Assembly: GCA_030761205.1 (NCBI GenBank)
Contig: JAULJL010000010.1
Location: forward strand, 4,779,001 to 4,843,000
Length of the DNA stretch: 64,000 bases
From: Fremontodendron californicum
Lineage: Eukaryota > Streptophyta > Magnoliopsida > Malvales > Malvaceae
Reading direction: 5' to 3'
The notes beneath the pieces are model-generated. The model saw only the letters and a list, made by a program, of their open reading frames with translations, searched no databases and had not been told where the DNA came from. A program made the position numbers and the translations under genes. Within the stretch, counting starts at the first letter, position 1. Every line of letters begins with the position of its first letter. Below are positions 1 to 8,230 of this stretch, piece after piece.

Positions 1-792
1 CATAATAACATAGGCTAAATATTCATGTTGAGCCTTTGCATCATTCTAACCAACTTTGTAACATCTTTTTCTAGAAGTTCAAGAGAAGATTTTTTTTTTT
101 TTTAATATGGGAATGTATTTGACAATGATCCCTTTCTTTTTCTCTTGACTTTTTCTTTTCTTCCCCCACACTTATCTTTTGTTTCTAACCCAAATTTTCA
201 AATAAAAATATCCCTTGTTTTTTTGCAATATGTCTCAAAATATAAAATTCATCTTTAGAACAAGGGTAAGGATATAAGCATATTTAGGCTAGGTGTAAGT
301 TGTGGTTACCAATAAAACATCATATTTAATGTAGGCTCAAATTGGCTCACTAGTGGGGATGTTCTCGTAGAACATTAATAATGGATGGCTGTTTGGCTCT
401 GGTTATAATCCTAATGCCTCTATCATATTCATGTTGTCACATGTATCAATATAGTATCAAACGGTTTAAAGCAAGTTCTAGAGAATCATGTAATCATAAG
501 AGCACTCAAGAAAGAAATTAGATTGATTTGTATAATGCATCAATCATTATAGGCTCAAAAACTCACAAAGATGATTATACAAGTCAGATTAAGTCTAAAC
601 ATGCTTCTTTCTCAATCAACATATCATATTAACATTGGCTCATAAAAAGGTTGACATCAAGCTCAATTCTCATGAAAATCTTCTCACTAATAAATCTGTT
701 TTAGACTTATGCAATTCATATCTCATCATTGTATTGAAAGTAACTAAAAAAAACACACTAAGTCTAAACATGCTTTTTTTTGTTTTTTTGTT

Positions 793-830
<38 letters not shown>

Positions 831-1080
831 TTTATTTGAAGAAGAAGATTAAATCAAACTGACAAGGTATGTCTCAAGTCTCCCTTACTCAGACCTTGTT
901 CAGAATGAATACTTCTAAATGTCTTAAAACACAACAATTTTTTTTTTTTTTTTAAGCAAAATATGTCCCTTACCCCCTACTAAAATATGACATTGTCCCC
1001 AATGTCAAATTTTAAAGGTAGAATTTAGGAGATATTACCTGCAGAGGTTGCTAACCACTTATTATAACTGAGACACAACA
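1..1080 (-). other. 3' non-coding region of the gypsy element
   Basis: No coding sequence is visible here. On the minus strand the stretch near 965-1005 reads as a short inverted motif (TTGACATTGGGGACAATGTC) followed by the purine-rich AGTAGGGGGTAAGGGA. A second purine-rich run (AAGTGTGGGGGAAG and following) lies near 150-172. Athila-type elements commonly carry this combination between the end of pol and the 3' LTR, and either run could be the polypurine tract. GAGCC-containing motifs near 290-350 also fit that region. The assignment is recognition from memory of similar elements, not an alignment. Confidence 0.6.
794..829. repeat. poly(T) tract
   Basis: An uninterrupted run of about 36 T lies in the gypsy 3' non-coding region. 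It makes a spurious poly-phenylalanine reading frame and is not coding. Confidence 0.95.
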
Positions 1081-1099
1081 AGCAAAATGTTAGATAATG

Positions 1100-1747
1100 T
1101 CACAAAGACAAAGTGCAATCCACTCCTTGCTCGTCCATATCTCTTTTTCTTTTTCCGAGCGTTTGCGAAACAACCGTAGCAGATAAACACTCATAAGCTT
1201 GTAGCTTTTTGAGTAAATCTTCAATGGTTGTAGCAGAAATTATGGTTCTCCTTGCCTCTGAAAACATGAATCCATTATCCACAGCATTATCTAAATATGA
1301 AAGTAAATTACTAAAATAACCATTAATATTAAGCAAACCAATGGGTTTCTTATTTGTGACCAAAGATGACCAAGAAGCCACGCAAGCTATTTCTTCCAAT
1401 GTACCCAGACCTCCTGGTAAGGCAATGAATGCATCGGCAGAATGGTACATGATTGTTATCCGTTCAGGGATACTCCAGACTTGTATTTCCTTACCCACGG
1501 TAGGTCCACAAAAATCTGTGAATAGTTTTGGCACGATTCCTAGAACTGGACTTCCTCCGGCGTGTGCTGCTGTAGCGACTGCTCCCATTAGACCCGTACT
1601 ACCGCCTCCATAAATCAAGTGGATCTTTTGTTGGGCAAGTATTACTCCAACTCTTATGGCTTCATCAGCGAATATGTTATTTTTCCCTGGATAAGCACCT
1701 CCAAAGACACAAATTTTTTTAATGCGCTGGGACGAAGTGCTTTCCAT
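1100..1747 (-). CDS. LOG-like cytokinin riboside 5'-monophosphate phosphoribohydrolase, intronless
   Basis: LOG enzymes release the active cytokinin base from its riboside monophosphate in the cytosol and nucleus. This 215-aa protein has the family's usual length and order: CVFGGAYPGK near residues 13-22, YGGGSTGLMG near 46-55, and the signature PGGLGTLEE at 111-119, followed by KPIGLLNINGY. The start is the ATG just before STSSQRIKKICVF. An in-frame ATG 78 codons upstream (position 1981) would add a sequence the family lacks. Plant LOG genes normally have several introns and this copy has none, which suggests a retrocopy. It lies between the retrotransposon's main ORF and its 3' non-coding region. 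Odd points: the RK pair that normally precedes the AEM block reads R96-I97, and a basic GKRKR stretch lies near the C-terminus. The fold and family are clear; activity is not. Confidence 0.85.
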   Translation of the reverse strand: MESTSSQRIKKICVFGGAYPGKNNIFADEAIRVGVILAQQKIHLIYGGGSTGLMGAVATAAHAGGSPVLGIVPKLFTDFCGPTVGKEIQVWSIPERITIMYHSADAFIALPGGLGTLEEIACVASWSSLVTNKKPIGLLNINGYFSNLLSYLDNAVDNGFMFSEARRTIISATTIEDLLKKLQAYECLSATVVSQTLGKRKRDMDEQGVDCTLSL

Positions 1748-1826
1748 TTTTTTTCTTTTTCGAGTGCCTGAAAGAGAATGAGTACATGGTGTAATATATA
1801 GAGGACTGAGTAGTGAATCAGACAAG

Positions 1827-1977
1827 AGTAATAATGTCGCCGAAAGTGTATTTGACCTGTCAGAAGAAAATGTTAACCTAACAAAAGATTTTTGCGTGAT
1901 TTCAGGAAGAAAATCAAAAAGAGAAGAAAAATCAACCGTAAAAGTCAAAAGTAATAATGTCGCCGAAAGTGTATTTG
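1827..1977. repeat. pair of 28-bp direct repeats upstream of the LOG-like ORF
   Basis: The same 28 bases (beginning AGTAATAATGTCGCCG on the plus strand) occur at 1827-1854 and 1950-1977, 123 bp apart. They flank the 5' leader of the LOG-like ORF and lie just beyond the stop of the neighbouring unknown ORF. The duplication could be a scar of recombination or template switching when this segment was assembled. Confidence 0.9.
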
Positions 1978-2021
1978 GCATCTTCCTCTGGTTTTACGTC
2001 CAGAAACGGCTTAAACGCCTT

Positions 2022-2558
2022 CTATGAGTCGAGGATATGCTTCCCATCCAGTTTTCTTACAAGCTGGCAAACAGGGTCTTTTATCATCAGATTCCCAAGA
2101 TGTTGCCATTCCCTTTGGAATTGCGGCCATAAATCAAGAATTTCTCTTTGTACATCTCCACTAGGATGCGTCTCAAGAGAAAGTTGGATATTACCCAAAT
2201 TCTCCTTACTCAGTCCATCCTTAATGAATTCAATTTTATCATCTCGATTAGAGGACGGAATCCCAATAGAACGACATTTACCGTTACACGTCCATCGTGC
2301 ACACTTGTGGCAATTTGAACTCATGCGCTTTGCTCGTCGCTTCTTTGCATAAGTGCTTCTACCTGTACCTGGTAAATGCAAAACAGGAAGATATTCATCT
2401 TCACGTACCTTGGCTTCAATTATCCAACGTATGTCTTCAGGAATCCCTTTGTGCATAAGCATTCTTAATCTTTCAAATCGAACTTGGTAAAGCTTCAGTA
2501 AAATATTCCGAGGAAAAGGAGGAAATTGTTTCTGCAATCTTGTGAGAATATCATCCAT
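2022..2558 (-). CDS. unknown protein with a four-cysteine cluster
   Basis: I do not recognise this 178-aa protein. The chosen start is the ATG of MDDILTRLQKQF; upstream in-frame codons encode a low-complexity Phe/Ser stretch from a T-rich leader. Visible features are an N-terminal helical, basic segment (residues 1-60), a basic block KKRRAKR, and then a cysteine cluster spaced C-x2-C-x4-C-x3-C (CHKCARWTCNGKC), which could bind zinc. It is intronless. It lies about 190 bp downstream of the gag-protease ORF of the gypsy element and is followed on the same strand by the LOG-like ORF. Beyond its TAG stop the same frame stays open for 29 codons with protein-like composition, so the present stop may be secondary. 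It could be an element-specific accessory ORF or captured host sequence. Confidence 0.55.
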   Translation of the reverse strand: MDDILTRLQKQFPPFPRNILLKLYQVRFERLRMLMHKGIPEDIRWIIEAKVREDEYLPVLHLPGTGRSTYAKKRRAKRMSSNCHKCARWTCNGKCRSIGIPSSNRDDKIEFIKDGLSKENLGNIQLSLETHPSGDVQREILDLWPQFQREWQHLGNLMIKDPVCQLVRKLDGKHILDS

Positions 2559-2699
2559 CTTGAAAAAAAAAATGAAAAAGAAATTGAAAGAGAAAGAGAA
2601 ATTTATATACAATATCAGTTTTGTGGGTAGCTGATGGAACCGACTTAAATAATCACGGAGTACCGTTATCCGCCATTTAACCGGGAAAAAAAATGTTTG

Positions 2700-2719
2700 T
2701 TTTTTTTTTTTTTTTTTTT
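2700..2719 (-). other. poly(A)-like tract after the gag-protease ORF
   Basis: A run of about 19 T on the plus strand reads as A on the element strand. It lies about 30 bp beyond the stop of the gag-protease-integrase-tail ORF and before the two extra ORFs. It could mark the junction where foreign sequence was joined, or be ordinary low-complexity DNA. Confidence 0.6.
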
Positions 2720-2746
2720 GAAGATTAGTAAAAATTATATTTACAT

Positions 2747-5392
2747 CTAGTTATTTTCAAAACAAGGATCAGAAAGAAAAACAACCTCTTCTTGAGTAAC
2801 ATGATTTTCTAAAAAGAGTTTGAGTCTTTGTCCATTTACCTTGAATACGTTACCATTTTGAGGATTCTCAATGTCAACTGCTCCATAATGATACACATGC
2901 TTAACCACAAATGGGCCAGTCCATCTTGATCTCAACTTACCAGGAAATATGTGAAGTCTAGAATTATAAAGTATAACTTTTTGCCCAACATCAAATGTTT
3001 TTCTTGAAATTAACTTGTCATGAAAGGCTTTAGTTCTTTCTTTATGAATTTTAGAATACTCATATGCATCATTTCTGAGTTCCTCAAACTTTTGTTTCCA
3101 ACAATGCTTAACCTGAAAAGAATTTAACAAAGAATCAGTGTGTGAAATTTCTGAAGCATTATCAAACTCACATTCAATTAAATAAGCTTCTAAAGGATCA
3201 TGGAATGTGGTAGTGGTGAGAAGTTCATGGACAAGTTCTTCAATGAAATCCACTTCATGTACTTCTGAATCATCACCAGGTTGCTTGCAAGTGTTGAACA
3301 CATTTAATTCTAAAGTCATATTTCCAAAAGAAATGTTCAACATACCATTCCTGCAATTTATCAGAGCATTAGAAGTTGCAAGAAATGGACGGCCTAATAT
3401 AACAGGAATTTGAACATTTGGATTTGAAACAGGATGTGTGTCCAAAACAATAAAATCAACAGGGAAGTAAAAATTATCAATTTGAACCAAAACATCTTCA
3501 ACTATCCCTCGAGGAATTTTTACAGAACGATCAGCTAGTTGAAGTGTAACAGGTGTTTCCTTGAGTTCACCTAAACCTAACTGTTGATAAACAGAAAAAG
3601 GCAAAAGATTAACACTAGCACCAAGATCAAGCAATGCACGTTCTATTCTAGTGTTTCCAATGATGCATGAGATTGTTGGACATCCAGGATCTTTGAATTT
3701 TGGTGGAGTAAGGTGCTGAATGATTGAGCTCACACTTTTCGTCAGAAATGCTTTCTTTTGTACATTATGTTTCCTTTTAACTGTGCACATGTCCTTCAAA
3801 AATTTAGCATAAGATGGAACTTGTTTGATTGCATCCAATAAAGGAATGTTAATCTTAACTTGTTTGAAAAGTTCATAAATTTCTGCATTTTGATTCAAAT
3901 TCTTTATTGTTTGCAACCTTTGAGGAAAAGGAGCAGGATGCATACCTTTTTCTTTGTCCAAATTTTCAAGAAGTTCAGACTTACCATCATCCTTACCAAT
4001 ACTTTTCGGAGGGGAAGGAGGATCTTGGTCTTTTGATGGAATCTTTTTGTCAATTACCTTTCCACTTCGAAGAGTTGTGATAGAACTGGCATTTTCCTGT
4101 TGAGTTTCATTGGAGCAAGAAACAAGACATTGAGTAGAAGGGTTAGGCTGAGGTTGAGCAGGAAACTTACCTTTTTCTTGAGTGCGTAATGAAGCTGTCA
4201 ATGTAGACAAGGTGTTTTTGATCTCATTGATGTCCTGTGAAGTTTGGTTATTCACATTTGCTTGTGTTTGCATGAATGCTTGCAATGTCTCTTCCAAGGT
4301 TTGTACACGTGAAGGTTGATAGGAAAAAGTGTTGCCCGGCTTTTGAGATTGTGGTACCTGAACATGATTATTATTCCGCCAACTGAAGTTGGGATGATTT
4401 CTCCATTCAGGGTTATACGTTTCAGAGTAAGGAGAAGGAAAATGTTTTTTAAATGTGTTTATGGAATTTACTTGATCATGCAACGCTTCTTTAAGAATGG
4501 GAATGTTTGGACATTCAGAAGTGGGGTGTCCCATGATTTCACAAATTCCACAACTTTCTTCATTTTTAACCGTTTTGACTTCTTTTACTTCTCTAAGTTC
4601 CATGGCTTCAATCTTTCTAGCCAAATTAGCTACTTTAGCTTTTATCTCATCTTCTTGACTAAAATGATATTTTCCTCGGTTAGAAACAACATTAGATCTA
4701 TTGGAACTTTCAGAGGAATTATCTGTGTGCCAGGCTTGAGAGTTATCTGCCAAATGGTCTAAGTAGTCAAAGGCTTCTTCAGGTTCTTTTTCTAGAAACT
4801 CACCGTTACACATTGTTTCAACAAATTGTTTAGTTTCGGGAGTTAAACTTTCATAAAAGAAACTAATAAGACGCCATTTTTCAAAACCATGATGTGGACA
4901 AGAACTTAACAAATCTTTAAAACGATCCCAGCACTGAAAAAATGCTTCATTTTGATTTTGATTGAAATTTTGAATCTGTCTTTTCAAAGCAGTAGTTTTA
5001 TGTGCTGGGAAAAATTTTTTTAGAAACTCAGTTTGTAATTCTTGCCATATGCCAATTGACCTTGGTTTTAAATTATGAAGCCAAATTTTTGCTTTATCTT
5101 TTAAAGAAAAAGGAAATAATTTTAGCTTTACAATTTCATTTGTACATTGTTGGTCATTAAAGGTGACACATACATCTTCGAAGTCTTTTAGAAACGAGTA
5201 AGCACTTTCCGATTCCAACCCATAGAAATTTGGAAGCAAAGCTATCATACCTGGTTTAAAACGAAAGTTGTTTGCATTGAGAGGAAAAATAAAACAAGAG
5301 GGTGATGAGCTTCGAGTTGGTTGCAAGTAGTCACGCATGGTGCGTACTTGTCTGTTCTCATCTTCAGCATGAACACTTTCATTGTCAGCCAT
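2747..5392 (-). CDS. gypsy gag-protease polyprotein fused to integrase C-terminal tail (pol core deleted)
   Basis: The 881-residue ORF starts with a retrotransposon gag domain (about residues 40-230, including the FLKDFEDVC and IWLHNLKP blocks). It continues with a coiled-coil segment, a CCHC zinc knuckle near 281 (CGICEIMGHPTSEC), a Pro/Gln-rich linker and a retroviral-type aspartic protease with DLGASVNLLP near 589 and ILGRPFLAT downstream. It then passes directly, near residue 760, into an integrase C-terminal tail (ELRNDAYEYSKIHKERTKAF, later GKLRSRWTGPFVV). Reverse transcriptase, RNase H, and the zinc and DDE parts of integrase are absent, yet no frameshift or stop occurs. The ATG at 5392 has a strong context (ACCATGG); an upstream in-frame ATG at 5485 would add 31 residues. 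DLG in place of DTG/DSG is usual for this lineage, so the protease need not be dead. Confidence 0.85.
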   Translation of the reverse strand: MADNESVHAEDENRQVRTMRDYLQPTRSSSPSCFIFPLNANNFRFKPGMIALLPNFYGLESESAYSFLKDFEDVCVTFNDQQCTNEIVKLKLFPFSLKDKAKIWLHNLKPRSIGIWQELQTEFLKKFFPAHKTTALKRQIQNFNQNQNEAFFQCWDRFKDLLSSCPHHGFEKWRLISFFYESLTPETKQFVETMCNGEFLEKEPEEAFDYLDHLADNSQAWHTDNSSESSNRSNVVSNRGKYHFSQEDEIKAKVANLARKIEAMELREVKEVKTVKNEESCGICEIMGHPTSECPNIPILKEALHDQVNSINTFKKHFPSPYSETYNPEWRNHPNFSWRNNNHVQVPQSQKPGNTFSYQPSRVQTLEETLQAFMQTQANVNNQTSQDINEIKNTLSTLTASLRTQEKGKFPAQPQPNPSTQCLVSCSNETQQENASSITTLRSGKVIDKKIPSKDQDPPSPPKSIGKDDGKSELLENLDKEKGMHPAPFPQRLQTIKNLNQNAEIYELFKQVKINIPLLDAIKQVPSYAKFLKDMCTVKRKHNVQKKAFLTKSVSSIIQHLTPPKFKDPGCPTISCIIGNTRIERALLDLGASVNLLPFSVYQQLGLGELKETPVTLQLADRSVKIPRGIVEDVLVQIDNFYFPVDFIVLDTHPVSNPNVQIPVILGRPFLATSNALINCRNGMLNISFGNMTLELNVFNTCKQPGDDSEVHEVDFIEELVHELLTTTTFHDPLEAYLIECEFDNASEISHTDSLLNSFQVKHCWKQKFEELRNDAYEYSKIHKERTKAFHDKLISRKTFDVGQKVILYNSRLHIFPGKLRSRWTGPFVVKHVYHYGAVDIENPQNGNVFKVNGQRLKLFLENHVTQEEVVFLSDPCFENN

Positions 5393-5569
5393 GGTAGGAG
5401 TTGTATTAGAAAGATTACCTGAAAAAGTTTCACAATAAAATCTAACTAAACGACGAGATCTAAAATCACGTCGCCAAACAAGCATAAAACAAAGTTAATA
5501 TACAAATTAGGCGGTATAACCAGCCAATGAAAATAAATATACTTATAAACTTATATACTTAGTATTGCT

Positions 5570-5587
5570 TCCCCGGCAACGGCGCCA
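5570..5587 (-). other. primer binding site, tRNA-Asp type
   Basis: On the minus strand the 18 bases TGGCGCCGTTGCCGGGGA are complementary to the 3' end of plant tRNA-Asp, including CCA. The site begins 6 bp after the 5' LTR, as expected for first-strand priming. This tRNA choice is typical of Athila-like elements. Confidence 0.92.
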
Positions 5588-5593
5588 AAAACT

Positions 5594-7086
5594 TGATGGA
5601 AACTCAATTAAGAGTTGTAAACCCAAGTGCAGGTTATGTTCAAGTAATAAATTCTCGGGTGTCCGAGGTCGAACCACAGGGAAGCGTATTAGTAAGTATA
5701 AGTTTATAAATATATAAGAAAAAGAAAATAAACAAGATATTAGGGAATCAATAACAAAGAAAGTAAACAAGATATTAGAGAACAAAATAAACAAAATAAC
5801 ATAAAAGCAATTAAACAAGATATAAAAAAAACAATAAGAAAAGATGTTGAGGTTAGAGAATCCACTCTTGGTGTTATGCTAAGATTAATCTTGTTTTATT
5901 ACACAATTGAAATCCACGCATAAGGGAGGTTCCAACCGAAAGGTTTAGCAATTCAGTCCAAATTGTCCAACGTCCATAGCATATGATATTATGTTCATTT
6001 GGTGTCCTCAAAACTCACAAAAAGAGTCCAAGCATTCCTTATGCCAAGGTATATGTCTACAACAAATCAAGGTTATGAAACCAAGCATTTACTGTGCCAT
6101 TTTCATTGTCAATAATGAATCAAGATCCCTACTTTGCAAGTATGATTTTAAACCAAAAGAAAATATTATCTATACTAGTGTTTATAAATTTTAGCTCATG
6201 TTTAAAAGACTAACCTTAGCATTTACCAAGAGCTTCACCTCATCACCTCAACAATATGATTAGCAACACATACTAGATATGAATAAAATGAAAAGAAATG
6301 TAAGAAACATAAGTAAATAAAGAAAAAGAAAACTAGAGAAAGAAAAGAAGAAGAAAACTTAGAGAATTTTACTACAAAGGCTAATATCCTACCAATGTAT
6401 CAATGTATCCCCATACTCATCCAAGGCCCTCTATTTATACACATTTTGGAGGGCTAAATGACAAGAGACAAGCTTTACAAATTTCAAAGGTAGGTATAAT
6501 AGGTGGGTGCATTTTTCTAACAATTTTCGTCATATTGTATGACAATTCTGATCAGCCAGCTTGATGGTCGATTTTGTCAATGTTGGAGGCTCGATCTGAT
6601 AAAATGGTCTTCTAGAAAAATATACCCCTATCAGTTACGGATCCATAGCCGTTGGAATCAGATCATTTGCGCACGTGTATCGGGAGATATGGTCAAAATA
6701 CCAAAACGGTGCAGAACAGACGTCATTGCACATCAGCCAACTTGATGGTCGATTTCGCTAGGGAAAACGACTCCGTTTCAAGAAGTGTAAAACATGAAAA
6801 AGATAGATATGCCTCTTAGCTTTGCAGGGATACAAAGTTCAGCCTTATTGCTTCAGTGAAACTCGAGATATAGCTGATATGGCAAAAGGTGTCGGAACTG
6901 GAACTGAACTGGATTTGCCCTTAATTCTAGTAATCTGAAATCACTCAAAGAAACTTGTGAAAAACACCAAATTACATAAAAATATAAAAGATCATAAACA
7001 CAATTAGACTAAACAATAATAACTCGTATTTGACACAAAACAATAATAAAACATAACTAAAAACTATATAGTTATACGAGTTATCA
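5594..7086 (-). repeat. 5' LTR of the gypsy element
   Basis: The 1493-bp LTR begins TGATAACTCG and ends CCATCA on the minus strand, so it has the TG...CA ends with TGAT/ATCA as a short terminal inverted repeat. It abuts the primer site on one side and copia pol sequence on the other. Inside it a 24-25 bp segment (ATCAGCCAGCTTGATGGTCG and similar) is repeated at 6551 and 6732. It encodes no convincing protein. Confidence 0.88.
6432..6439 (-). promoter_or_regulatory. TATA box of the gypsy LTR
   Basis: TATAAATA on the minus strand, followed by GAGGGCC, lies in the middle of the 5' LTR, where the U3 promoter is expected. Transcription would start about 30 bp downstream, near 6400. Confidence 0.6.
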
Positions 7087-7123
7087 CCTTGTTCATGAAA
7101 AACACAATGAGAAGGATAAAATG

Positions 7124-7400
7124 TCACACTACAATTAGAATCGATGGTGAGTTTCTGAATTTACACAAGATTGGTGCATAGTTTTGGAACATGAAGAACA
7201 TTCCTAAGTGTAAGGCAATCACTAAAAAAAAAACATCTCCTTGACCAGCTACAGTTGTCACTGATCCATCAGCTATGGTTATTTTTTTATTGCTAGGACA
7301 AGGGGTATAGGAGATGAATTTTTGTGAAGAATTGGTCATGTGATATGTAGCTCCCGAGTCAATGACCCAGGAATTTGATGATACTTTATCCGAAGCATTA
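7124..7400 (-). pseudogene. copia protease fragment
   Basis: The minus strand encodes SWVIDSGATYHMTNSSQKF, the copia aspartic protease core, followed by NKKITIADGS. Further downstream the recognisable continuation (VLHVP then FYPSHCVF) is in another frame and includes a stop. It is a decayed piece of pol. Confidence 0.85.
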
Positions 7401-7757
7401 AAACACGAAAAGAGGAAACATGAGAAGATTGAGAAGAAATACTTGAGAACACCAAATAACGAGTACTTGTTGTAGGCGATTTTTCTATTGTCCCCAACAG
7501 ACTCCTTAATTTCTCAATATTTTCTTTGTTGAATTCAGCATGTAGGGATTGTTTTCACTGTTTGACTGTGTGGTTGCCATATGCTACTGTCCTTGTCCCC
7601 TTGGCTGTCCACTCTTCTCTGACCATGTTTTATTCATGGTTTAGATAGGGCAAATAGGCTGAACTGGTTTTTTTTTTTAGGTTACAGCAATTAAGGCTGA
7701 AAAGAAAGGCTGGAAAAACCAAAAAACCAGATTATGATTCCTAGAAAAGAGCCTCAA

Positions 7758-7769
7758 GCTCTGATACCA
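7758..7769 (-). other. copia primer binding site, initiator tRNA-Met
   Basis: TGGTATCAGAGC on the minus strand is the standard plant copia primer site. It directly follows the inner end of the LTR at 7770. Confidence 0.9.
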
Positions 7770-8034
7770 TGACAAAATCAGAAATTCTGAATTGTATTCT
7801 ACGTGTTCTAAAGAATGAAGAGCATATTACATTGTTTATATACAGTAAAGAAAATGTTACTCTAGGTAACTCACTAATTACAGAATAAATACAAATAAAG
7901 ATTAATCCTTAAGAATTAAGGATTGTTGACTAATTAGAGATTCTTGACTAATCCCTAATTTCAATCCCTAAGAATTAGGGATTGTTGACTAATTAGGTAC
8001 AACAATCTTAAAAATTAGGGATTGTTTTCCCACA
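7770..8034 (-). repeat. LTR of the copia remnant
   Basis: The 265-bp sequence has TG...CA ends and abuts the primer site. It contains several near-copies of a GATTGTTGACTAATTAG-type segment (7920-7998). Confidence 0.78.
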
Positions 8035-8099
8035 TTAATTATGTAAATATAAATATAGTATAAATTATTAAATGTATCAAAATCCTAACTAAAAATAAT

Positions 8100-8230
8100 A
8101 CATGTATTAAACGTGTCGTGTTAATCTTGTTTAAACATATTATGTCGTGTTTATTATAGTGTTTTTATATTTATTAAACATGTCATGTACGTGCCGTGTT
8201 TTCATACCGTGTTCAAAATTATAAAGTCTA
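8100..8230 (+). repeat. dispersed GTGTCGTGT-rich repeat, copy 1 of 3
   Basis: This AT-rich repeat contains the phrases GTGTTTATTATA, CGTGTTTTCATACCGTGT and AAAATTATAAAG. It matches 45920-46060 in the same orientation and 13180-13290 in inverse orientation. It looks like a degraded transposon family. The remainder of 8231-8950 is AT-rich with nothing else recognised. Confidence 0.6.

Larger units (their letters stand above)
1..7086 (-). mobile_element. Athila-like Ty3/gypsy element, non-autonomous, carrying two extra ORFs; 3' LTR outside window
   Basis: Read on the minus strand, the element has a complete 5' LTR (7086 to 5594), a tRNA-Asp primer site (5587 to 5570), a long ORF with gag, protease and an integrase tail (5392 to 2747), two further intronless ORFs (2558 to 2022 and 1747 to 1100), and then sequence typical of the non-coding region that precedes the 3' LTR in Athila-like elements. 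No second LTR is visible, so the 3' end lies beyond position 1. Reverse transcriptase, RNase H and the integrase core are missing, so movement would need proteins from another element. The insertion sits inside an older copia element: base 7087 continues copia pol sequence. The family call rests on the primer site, the LTR start TGATAACTCG, the DLGAS protease motif and the gag type. Confidence 0.8.
7087..8034 (-). mobile_element. Ty1-copia remnant interrupted by the gypsy element
   Basis: On the minus strand this piece contains a 265-bp LTR (8034 to 7770, TGTGGG...CA), an initiator-Met primer site (7769 to 7758), a short leader with most of gag deleted, and the protease part of pol (WVIDSGATYHMT near 7330-7385). 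Reading toward lower coordinates, the pol frame carries a stop and a shift, then is cut at 7086/7087 by the gypsy LTR. The rest of the copia element should lie to the left of the window. Bases 8035-8039 (TTAAT) are one candidate target duplication. Confidence 0.82.

Noticed and set aside
635..862. Small open frame with a run of Phe
   Set aside because: It is the translation of a poly(T) tract in transposon non-coding DNA and has no family features.
1100..1747. LOG-like ORF as an ordinary free-standing host gene
   Set aside because: Possible, but the absence of introns and the flanking retrotransposon coding and 3' non-coding sequence on the same strand make capture or a nested retrocopy the better explanation; left open in the findings.
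3614..3628. DLG in place of DTG/DSG in the gypsy protease, as a sign of a dead enzyme
   Set aside because: DLGAS is common in Athila-like elements, so it is a lineage feature and not damage.
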